Of a DNA stretch of 64,000 nt, positions 1-9,400 are shown in pieces. The position numbers and the translations under genes were made by a program. The DNA lies in the NCBI RefSeq assembly GCF_905163445.1, contig NC_053204.1, positions 7,695,501 through 7,759,500 on the forward strand, written 5' to 3'. The DNA comes from Pararge aegeria (lineage: Eukaryota > Arthropoda > Insecta > Lepidoptera > Nymphalidae). The notes beneath the pieces were generated by a model, which was given only the letters and a program-made list of their open reading frames with translations, ran no database searches and was not told the DNA's origin. Within the stretch, counting starts at the first letter, position 1. Each line of letters begins with the position of its first letter.

Positions 1-19
1 TCTACATAGTATTTTCAAA

Positions 20-150
20 GACGAAACCCATCAATGCGCAATGGGCCAGCGTGGTGGACTACGGCCTAAACCCTTCTCATTTCGGAGGGGAGACGCTTGC
101 CATGTAGTAGGCCGGTAATAGGTTGATATGCTAAGGATGATAAGACAAGT
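20..150 (+). mobile_element. SINE-B 3' fragment
   Basis: Carries GCGTGGTGGACTACGGCC, ACCCTTCTCATTTCGGAGG and GTAGTAGGCCGGTAATAGG, the 3' half of the SINE-B family. The head is missing. Confidence 0.55.
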
Positions 151-166
151 AGAAACAATTTATTGT

Positions 167-519
167 ATACTAGCTGTCATGGCGAACTTTGTACCGCGGA
201 TCATTTTTTTTTTTTTATGAATCTTATATTTTAATACTTATTATCCTATTCCGGACTAAGAGAAATCCAAAAAATCAAATGTTGACGTTTTTGAGTTATA
301 AATGGTGTAACTAACACAACTTCTTTTTATATATATATACTAGCTGTCCCGGCGAACTTCGTACCGTGGAACTTATTTTGATGAATGTCATATTTTAATA
401 CTTATTATCCTATTCCGGACTAAGCGAAATCCAAAAATTTAAATATCATAAAAATTGGTCCAGCCGTTCTTGAGTTATAAATGGTGTAACTAACGCAAAT
501 TTCTTTTATATATATAGAT
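167..519 (-). mobile_element. Two tandem Helitron-like element copies (short family)
   Basis: Two head-to-tail copies of about 170-180 bp (167-338 and 339-519) share TACTAGCTGTC, GCGAACTT and GTACCG at one end and GAGTTATAAATGGTGTAAC at the other. Read on the minus strand, the end is a small CGAA/TTCG hairpin, about 9 bases, then CTAG followed by T, the pattern expected of a Helitron 3' terminus. No coding capacity; classification rests on the end structure only. Confidence 0.5.
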
Positions 520-524
520 AAGAT

Positions 525-870
525 TATGAAAATTAAGCCTTATTTGCTATACTCCACACAAGCAGGAATTTATAATTACTTCATCTTTCATCCTTATACT
601 CCACACCAAACAGATCTTCGGCAATGTACCCTCTACGCACGTTTCGCTCCGAAACTGGAGCATCCTCAGTAGATGTTGACTTTACAATGAATGATTGTTA
701 AGATATATTTACAGTATAATTTATTTTTTAGTATAAGGATTTAAGAAATTATAAATGACACCATACAGATGTGCCTGCTTCTCGCGAAGTAAAGCAAATT
801 CAGCTTAATTTTCAAAATACATTATGGAATTCCGCAAAGTAAAAGCTACTTCTATCCAATAGTCTATTGT
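525..870. mobile_element. Foldback/MITE-like element
   Basis: GAAAATTAAGCCTTATTTGC near 526 pairs with GCAAATTCAGCTTAATTTTC near 803-823 as an inverted repeat. Further out on the right is TTCCGCAAAGTAAAAGC followed by a tail like ATCCAAT. A relative at about 30143-30410 carries the same outer end in opposite orientation and the same core (GGCAATGTACC, CTACGCACGTTTCGCT). No ORF. Confidence 0.5.
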
Positions 871-1260
871 ATGCACGAAATAAAACGCAGTTAATTGTAT
901 AGAAACAGTTTATTGTATGCAAATACTAGTATTACTTGAATGGGTTAAACTGGTATTATTAAACAGAATATAAATAAAAGATAAACAATTTACGTTCAAT
1001 TGAAAATCCTTTTAAACGTCCACGTCGGTTGGAATTACTTAAAAGTTGTTCGTAGATAAGATAAAGGGGTCACGCTGAAATTAATATCGTTGTGACCCCT
1101 TCTAAAGTTAACTGTCAGAAAATTAAATTACCCCGGAGTCGCAAAAGCTTTATGCTTCTAATTATAAGCGTAATATAGGAAGTAAATTGATATCCCGGCA
1201 GCATTTATATTTATATAATAATTCTTTAATGCGGTACGGAACAAAATTATTAGGAATAGA

Positions 1261-1870
1261 AGAAAGTCAAAGTCAAAGTCAAAGTCAAAAATATCTTTAT
1301 TCAAGTAGGCCCATAGGTGGCACTTTTGATGCGTACATAAGAATTACACGGTAGTGAGATGATGGCGATAACCACATTCGTAAACTTAAAACTAAAGCTA
1401 CGAGGGTTCCAAACGCGTCCTGGTCTAAGAAGAAGCCAACAACAAACTTAGCCGGGTGCTTTTTTTTGTTATCACCATCTCACAATGTCATTTTAAATTA
1501 TTAAAAGAGCAACCTGGTTAGAGCAATAATTTACACCCAAGCTTTTTTATCGTTTACGTAGTCCTTTATACTATAATAGGACTTTTCTATAAGCTTACGT
1601 TTAATACAAACTTTGAACTTTTTAAGAGACATCTCCAAGATGTCAATTGGTAGTTTATTGTAGAATTGTATGCAATTTCCTTTAAACGAATTATAAATTT
1701 TATGTAACCTAGTATATTGCACTGTAAGTTTATTCTTACTTCTAATGTTTAAATTATTGCAGTCACATTTTTTCTTAAATTTAGAAATGTTTTTATGAAC
1801 GTACATTAAATTTTAAAATATGTACTGACTATACACTGTCATTATTTTAAAATTTATCTCTCAATGACTC
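1261..1870 (-). mobile_element. CR1/Jockey-like LINE 3' end with RT C-terminus
   Basis: On the minus strand an ORF (1806-1531) of 91 residues reads like the extreme C-terminus of a non-LTR reverse transcriptase: FYNKLPIDI, FKVCIKRKL, KSYYSIKDYVNDKKAW. It is followed by a 3'UTR and ends in a (TTTGAC)n tail, seen on the + strand as repeated AAAGTC at 1264-1288. The 5' part of the element is missing, as usual for LINE insertions. Nearly identical sequence recurs at 63841-64000. Confidence 0.75.
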
Positions 1871-2030
1871 TCTCGGACCCATTTTGTAGATAGAACGAAC
1901 AGCCCTCTTCTGCTGAAGAAAAAGCTTAACACATGTATACATTACATGGCTTACGTACTCTGTATGATATAAAAATTTATATATATATATTGAATTTGAT
2001 AACTGCTGTGTTGAAAAGTGTTTTTCCCCT

Positions 2031-2175
2031 TTCCTTTGTCGGGTTGCCTAGCAAAGGTCGATTTTAAGCGATGAGGCCGCCCATTGTACCTATGTTTTAT
2101 TTAGGGTTGTTTTTGTTTATAATTTAATTTCTGTTAGGTGTACAATAAAGTGCATTTTTATTTCATTTCATTTAC
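2031..2175 (+). mobile_element. LINE 3'UTR fragment (GGTTGCC...GAGGCCGCC...CAATAAAG family)
   Basis: Contains GGGTTGCCTAGCAAAGG, a GCGATGAGGCCGCC segment and a terminal ACAATAAAGT poly(A) signal with a TTTCATTTCATTT tail. The same module in either orientation is found at 14040-14100, 14565-14710, 18540-18835, 27650-27780, 33484-33615, 36719-36970, 54295-54420 and 59130-59275. This looks like the 3' end of one abundant LINE family of unknown clade. Confidence 0.5.
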
Positions 2176-2689
2176 ATTAAAATAACAAAAAATAAAAATA
2201 AAATGTTTATAAAATAAAACAAGTTAGAAATAATAGAATAACTCAGAAGATTATTCCAACTAAAATACCGACACATCTTTTCTTAATATTAAACAGAAGC
2301 GTGCCGTGAAATAAACATATACAAAATATAACATGATGTACGAGAAAGTGTAAGGTGTAACAAAAAAGAGGCGAAATTCACTTACTTACACCTTATCTCA
2401 CGGAATGCTGCAAATTTTACATATTCATACAATTTATCCCGCCATAAAAAAGACGCTTCATGCAACGGCTTATGGCGTGGATATTTCTTTACACATTTCC
2501 CAGGAGCGTGACGTGGTAGCATTATATTTTGTTTATGCTAGGTGTTTACCGCGACTTAGTCCGCGTTTGTGTCTGTTTTTAAACACTACTTCTTGTTTTC
2601 TCGGGCTAAAAAGTCATTTTTGGTTTAGCTGCTAAGCCGCGCATTGTAGGAATGCAATTAGTAACAGACATTTTAATTTGACTAGTATG

Positions 2690-2995
2690 GAAGCGGTGAA
2701 AGTCCAGTGGTTAGGACAGGGCCGAGTTCGAATCGCAGCACCCTCCCTAACTCTAACTCTTTTAAGTTATACCTATTCATTTTAAGCAATTAAATATCAC
2801 TAGTTTAACCGTGAAGGAAAACATCGTGAGGAAACCAGCATGAGAGTTCTCCTTAATGTTCTCAAAGGTAGTGTGAAGCCCACCTATCTGCTCTTGCACA
2901 GCGTGATGGACTACGGCCTAAGCCCTAGCCCTTCTCATTTTGGGAGGAGGAGCCTTTCCTGTGGTGTTCCGCTAATGGGTTGTAAATGATAATGA
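2690..2995 (+). mobile_element. SINE-B copy upstream of SPR exon 1
   Basis: tRNA-like head with a B-box-like GAGTTCGAATC near 2725, then the family's diagnostic AAAACATCGTGAGGAAACC, CTCAAAGG, GTGATGGACTACGGCC and CTTCTCATTTTGGGAGGAG, ending near a GATAATGAT repeat. It ends about 70 bp before the predicted acceptor at 3065. Confidence 0.65.
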
Positions 2996-3065
2996 TAGAG
3001 ATCGTAGGTTTTCCTAAATTACCTATTAAAATAATGTACTTACAGATGTTTTCTCTTGTCCACAG

Positions 3066-3247
3066 ATAATCAAAGAATGATGTAACCCCACCACCGAGTA
3101 GCAAGATATCACAGATAAACCACCAGGCTGTATGGTGTCTTACCTTTGCCTGTCCTGAAGGAGACCAATCAAAAAACACCAAACCAATCTTCGTAATCAA
3201 CCACCATGTCAACATCAATCGCAAGATAACCGGGAAGGAAAAACAAG
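3066..3247 (+). promoter_or_regulatory. Likely SPR 5'UTR part of first coding exon
   Basis: A pyrimidine-rich tract ending in CACAG at 3061-3065 looks like a splice acceptor, so the exon with the start codon probably begins at 3066 and earlier non-coding exons lie upstream. The antisense ORF over this stretch is a shadow. No transcript evidence is available, so the boundary is a prediction. If the exon is not spliced here, the promoter would lie just upstream. Confidence 0.5.
3206..3229 (+). promoter_or_regulatory. 7-codon upstream ORF before SPR
   Basis: ATG at 3206 in the context CCACCATGT (a strong Kozak match), reading M-S-T-S-I-A-R and stopping at TAA 3227-3229. It is in frame with the SPR start at 3248, 18 nt after its stop. 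The TAA also proves that the SPR reading frame cannot extend further 5' in this exon. uORFs of this kind often damp translation or permit reinitiation; that role here is inferred. Confidence 0.55.
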
Positions 3248-3492
3248 ATGGCGTCAGAACAAGACGACTGGCTAGACAATTCCCTTCAATACAATTTAAC
3301 AAGATACCAGCCCATAGATAAATTACTTCCAGAAGTGTCAGATACCAGATTAAACTACAGCTTGAGCGATAATGTAACGGATCTTGGTTATTCAAATTTC
3401 ACTTCGGACGACTACTGCTTGTCAAATCACTCCCACGTTTATTTGAACGTAACTTGCGAGTTTCCCATCAATTATGCGGAACCTATGTATGG
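3248..3492 (+). CDS. SPR: SPR coding exon 1: extracellular N-terminus
   Basis: Encodes residues 1-81 plus two bases of codon 82. The start ATG (context AACAAGATGG) follows an in-frame TAA 21 bases upstream. The segment is hydrophilic with six N-x-S/T sequons and two cysteines (57, 70), and ends in the conserved EPMYG just before TM1. There is no obvious signal peptide, as is usual for this receptor. Donor GTGAGT begins at 3493; phase 2. Confidence 0.93.
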
Positions 3493-6400
3493 GTGAGTCT
3501 TAATTCCATTATAACTTACTTAGTAACTGTGGAGCTAAATTTAGTAACATGAGGATATTCCCATAGGAGCACATATATGTGTAAACGGATAGCAGGAGAT
3601 ATTTTCGATTATCAAACTGTGTATCTACAAAGTAAAATTGACCTAATAACCCTCGTTTTGGAATCGTATATCCTGCATCCTTTATCCTACTACTGATTTT
3701 TGTTTTAGTAATACTCAACAGCCCGAGCTAAAGAACTGTAGGCAAATTTAAGCTTTAAATCAATGCGTAAAAGATCCATTTTATTCCAAGGGCCAAGTAT
3801 ACCCGTACTCGAAACAGACTTGTCGATTATATGAGCTAGCAAAGTATTTATTATGCTGGACACAGGTCTTTTGTAGGGAGTTCCACATACAGGGTCCTGG
3901 GTCGCTTGCCTATAGCGGCTTCCAACGACTCGCCTGATGTCATCTGTCTACCTCGTTGGGGGCCTACCTACGCTTCGATTACCGGTTGCGGGTCGCCATT
4001 TCAGCACCTTGGAACCCCAACGTCCATCGGGTAGGGAGTTCCACAATCCAGGGTCCTGGGCCGCTTGCCTATAGCAGCTTCCAACGACTCGCCTGATGTA
4101 ATCTGTCCACCTTGTTGGGGGTCTACCTACGCTACGTTTACCGGTTGCGGGTCGCCATTCCAGCACCTTGAACCCCAACATCTATCGGTTCTCCGAGCTA
4201 TGTGCCCCACCCATTTCCACTTCAGCTTTGCAACTCTCTAAGCCAGGTCGGTAACTCTGGTCCTTCTGAGGATCTCCTCATTTCTGATTTGATCACGTAG
4301 AGATACTCTCAACATTGCTCTTTCCATCGCCCGCTGAGTGATTCTGAGCTTCGTACGAGGCTAAGGCTTACAGTATTCATAAATATTCCATCATCATCAT
4401 AATTTTTACCGATTGACGTCCACTTCTGGACATAGGTCTTTTGTAGGTTCCACAATCCACGACCCTGGGACGCTTGCCTCCTGCGGCTCCCAGCGGCTCG
4501 CCTGATGTCATCTGTCCACCTCGTTGGGGGCCTACCTACGATACGCTTACCGGTTGCGGGTTGCCATTCCAGCACTTTTGAACCCCAACGTCCATCGGTT
4601 CTCCGAGCTACGTGCCCTGTCCATTGCCACTTCAGCTTCGCGACTCGCTGAGCTGTGTCGGTAACTCAAGTTCTTCTAGGGATCTCCTCATTTCTGATTT
4701 CATAGCGGAGAGATACTCGTAACATCGCCCGCTGCGCCGCATAAATATTTGAACGCAGATAGTGCTGTCCTTTTCTAATGGGAAGATTGTGAAATAGATA
4801 TTCTTAGAAATTTCAAAAAATTCAAAAGCTATATTTAAAGCGCTAAATTCCGACCAAATAAAAAATAGGCTTCTCAAATTTTGGTTAAATACTTGTTATA
4901 CGCTTCTGTCATAGCAAATGAGTCGAGTGTGACCCAATTTATAAAGTATCATGTAGCAAATTCACCAAAATTGTATGTTGATATTTGAATAAAGGCATTT
5001 TGTATACTCTTTGACTCTTTGTTAGTTTGAGTACTCCTCGAATAACATAGGTCACGAATTCATCTGTTTAACAAATAAAACTGTCAAAAAGTTTCCAAAG
5101 TAACACGAATGGGTGATCAGTGAAATGGCAAAATGTCAAATTACATTCCCAACTTCTTGACACGTATCGGACCGATATCAAAGGGGCAAGATAGTTCCTA
5201 CCGTTCTTAACGCCCTGTTGGTTTCGATTGAATGCTATATTTTATTCGTATTACTTATAGGGTTTGGAAGTCAAACAAGGAAAGTTTTATAGTTATGTCT
5301 TGGTTTCTGTCCGTACAGACCGATAATTTATCTGTATGTCTTTGTGCCACAACAGTTTTATTCAAGTACTGTAGAGCTATAAGGAAGGAGGCGATGAGGA
5401 ATTAACTGGCCGACTGGCGCAGTGGGCAGCGACCCTGCTTTCTCAGTCCAACGCCGTGGGTTCGATTCCCACAACTGGACGATGTTTGTGTGATAAACAT
5501 GAATTTTCGGTAGTCTGGGTGTTTATAATATTATTGTGTTATTATAACTTTTTATGATGATGATGAAGCTACGCTTACTTTGGGACTAGATGGCGATGTG
5601 TGCATATTAGCATATTAACTATACATACGAGTAATCTGGAATAATCATTACCACTATTAGTTGGTACGTTGCTAATCTTCTAAATAATGTTTTAAGGATA
5701 TTTCGGATATTTAACGCCTGCTTCTGTCCAATATGTAAAATGGAATTAATGCCTTTGTTTTAAAGCACACTTCACTTGATATAAGGGTAAAGGAAAACCT
5801 CCTGAGGAAATCTACATGTGTAAGATAATCATTACCAAGCTATACCCAGCTCATTGCCGGACACGGATTTTTAATTTGTTAAAAAAGTTTGTTTGATCCA
5901 ATAACTATAGCTTTTAAGCATAGCTTTTAAAAACAAGAAATTAATACTTTCTATAACATTCTTACGTCGGGGCAAGTAGAATGGAAAAATTATTAGGTAA
6001 CTATAGCTTTTAAAAACAAGAAATTAATACTTTCTATAATATTACATAATAATATAAATAACATTCTTACGTCGGGGCAAGTAGAATGGAAAAATTATTA
6101 GGTACCTTAAAATCAAATTAAAATACACTTTATTGTACACCATACACAAAACAATAAAAAACAAAATTTCGCGGAGTATAGCAAATTATGTTTAATTTTC
6201 ATAATAGACCGTTTCAAAAGTGTCGTAAGGTGTACTTAAAATAAATGAAATTTTAATTTTCTTGAATTTTGATTTTTAATTTATGTTTATATATTGACCG
6301 TACCGTACAGCTCTTTTCTGCAATAAAAGCATATAAAAGAGAAAGTGTGTGGGTATGTTCCGTATAGGCTCCGAAACGGCTAGATCGATTTCAATGAAAC

Positions 6401-9400
6401 TTTCAGGGAATCTCCGGATTGACCTGGCGAGTAATCCTGTAAAGTTTGATGACGATCGGAGCACTCCTGTTTTTGAACTGTCAAACTGTCAAATACAGCT
6501 TTTATTTACTATGATGATATTCTATTGTACATGGGTGTAGTTAATGATCTTCACCTTTCTTTCGCTCGAGAAGAGAATAGAAGAGAATGAATACTGAGAG
6601 AAATAAATGATTTAATATATTATGAGACTTAAATTAAAAATTTAATGATGTAAGTTTATTGTTTAAATTAAATAAAGCAAAATCTTGCCCGGCGTATTGG
6701 GCTGGGTACGCTAGTATCTTATATAGAAGACTAATATTTGACTACTACCTCGCAGATACATCGCACCGTTCCTGCTCGCTACTACAACTGTCGCGAACAC
6801 CCTCATCGTGGTGGTGCTTTCCCGGCGCCACATGAGAACTCCCACCAACGTGGTCCTCATGGCGATGGCTCTATGCGACATGTTCACGATGCTGTTTCCC
6901 GCACCGTGGCTGTTCTACATGTACACCTTCGGGAACCACTACAAGCCTTTGAGTCCGGTGAGAGCTTGCGAGGCATGGCATTACATGAACGAGGTAAGTT
7001 ACTTTGATTTGACGGACTGGCGCAGTGGCCAGCGACCCTGCGTTCTGAGGATGTGGGTACGATACGCGCAACTGCAAAATGTTTGTGTGAAATTAATGAT
7101 TTTCAGTGTCTGGGTGTTTATCTGTACACTAGCTGACCAGTGCCACTTCGTCTGCACCAAATCGGTTATTACCGGAAAACTTGAATAAAATGACATTTTC
7201 TAAAAATGAATCCTCGCTAGATCGATTTATCGCCCTAGAAACCCCCTGTATACTATAATTTCATGAAAATCGTTGGAGCCGATTCCGAGATTCCAATTAT
7301 ATATTAACAAGAATTGCTCATTTAAAGATATAAGATTATAAGTTTAAATGTATATTATTCATAAAAATATTCATCACTCATCTTAGTACCCATAACACAT
7401 GTGTGGGCTAGATGGCGATGTGTGTATTGTCGTAGTATTTATATTTATTAATTTGGTGCTGTGTCCCGCTGTGCTACATGCGGTGAATAAGTATTTTTTT
7501 TATTCCACTTTAAGTTAACCCTTGACTGTAATCTCACCTGGTGTTAAGTGACTGTGTAGTCTAAGATGTTAGCGGGCTAACTTGTTAAAGGGTACGGCAG
7601 TTATATTAAACCTTAACTAACACATAATAAGTTTCACGACCAAAGCCTGCCTCCTACAAGACCAGAGAAAATTCAGAAATAATAAATTCACAAATTGCCT
7701 GTGTCGGGATTCGAACCCGGGACCTCCTAATTAAATTCACAGAGCTATAGCTGCGCCAGGGAGGTCATAAAAATTATAAGTTAGGATAGGTTAGTTAGTT
7801 TGTTTCAAATTATATTAAAAATATCGACATATTCTATAAATATTTCTCACCATTGCACAGTCTTATGAGAGATGCACAAAATGTATTACAAATTTTAGTT
7901 CGGATTTAATTTTGGAGTTAGTTTAATTGGTGACAATGAAGAGCTCTTTCTCTCTAGTTAATGTATTCTGAGATGGCTACAAAACAGACTACTTAATGAT
8001 ATCTGATACCTGGGTAAGAGCCCGGATAAAATGCCTTCGTGAAATTTAAGCAAATAACATCCTTTTTGCGAAGGAATTAAAGGAAGAGATCCATAGCTCG
8101 CAATGCGTTAACAAAAATAAAATTGTTATTTCATTCAAAATTTGGCTTGCTCATTTTTTCTGGTTTATTGGCAATGTTACAATAAAACTTATAACTTAGC
8201 TAGTTACTGCACAAGTCATGCCTGTGTTGTCACTGGCTGGATGGCTCCGCACTGAACATTCGGGCTGATCCTTTGCCCAAAAAACGAGCCAGGGCTGGCT
8301 GGCGACATCACACAGCATAACGCCTCGAAAGGGTCACGAAGATACACCCATATTTTCTATCAAAATTAGTAGTAATTGGATAATTTTTCGCGCTAATTGC
8401 AGCTCATATAAGTACTCAAAAATACTTAAAATTCTACTCTTAAAGGCAATTTATATATTTAGGAAATAGAGATACTTTTGTATTAAACAATTTATCAAAA
8501 CACATTTAACAAATCGTGGTTACTACACGATTGATGAATTCCTTAACGACATGGCTGCTTGGAAGCAGGCCACTCCGCTCTCATCTCTCACAAAACAGAA
8601 GTATTCTAAAGATTGTTAAACTTTAAAATGATGTTGGAAAAGAGCAATCTGCTTAGTTTCTTGCCGGCTCTTCTCAGTGGAATCTGCCTTCCGAACCGGT
8701 GGTAGAGTCACTACAAACAGACTGACTTGACGTTTCAAAAGTGCTTATTAATTAGGCCTACTTGAAATAAATGAATTTTGAATTTGAAGTTTAATATCGT
8801 ACAGCCGTTCCTTAATATTCCATTGATATGAGCGCATCAAATCTATCTTCCATTGACTTTGACATTTAAAATGTTTCCATCCATATCTAAATGTAAAACT
8901 TTTCCTTTTTTATCTTGCGTAGATTAGTTTCCGGTCAATTAAATTTTAAATGAAATTGTAGCAGACATTGGGTTGGGGAAAAAGTTTCTTCGCATTTTTT
9001 AAGAAAATTTAAAACATTTTTTAATATAGCTTATTTACATTTAACTAGAGTATGTAGGCACCATTTTGTTCGATAACTTTTTGCCATCTTCTAGGTAGGG
9101 ACATAATCCCATTGCTATAGAATATTTTGGGGCTTCTGATCAAAAAACCGCGACAAGTAGTTTTGGCAGTCCTCTCGTGATGTTAACCTGATACTGCCTA
9201 AATAATTCTGAAGAGTCCGAAACAGGTGAAAATCTGAAGGTGCAAGGTCAGGAATATACGGCGGATGCATTAACACCTCCCAGCCAAACTCTCTTATTTT
9301 TTGCTGAGTGGCTAAAGATGTGTGAGGTTCTATTACAAGCAACACACAATAAATTATACCCTAAACGTCTTCAAAGTCTTCTTTTCAAAATCTGTAAAAT

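Larger units (their letters stand above)
3493..6755 (+). other. SPR intron 1 (phase 2)
   Basis: 3.3-kb intron with GTGAGT...GCAG ends. Besides the repeats listed separately (RTE fragments 3856-4740, SINE-A at 5409, tandem duplication at 5917, Helitron-like element up to 6714) the stretches 3500-3850, 4745-5400 and 5640-5915 are AT-rich DNA in which I see no gene, RNA or clear repeat. Confidence 0.85.

Noticed and set aside
2925..3395. 156-codon minus-strand ORF opposite SPR exon 1
   Set aside because: It overlaps a SINE-B end, the 5'UTR and the SPR coding exon in antisense; no recognisable domain.
5409..5485. tRNA genes at SINE-A, SINE-B, SINE-C and family D/E heads
   Set aside because: A and B boxes are good, but the sequences recur many times with the same non-tRNA bodies and the acceptor and anticodon arms do not pair as in a working tRNA. 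They are SINE promoters.
9115..9345. Intact mariner transposase
   Set aside because: Only the C-terminal third is present, the first two catalytic residues are missing, and the 5' end of the transposon is absent.
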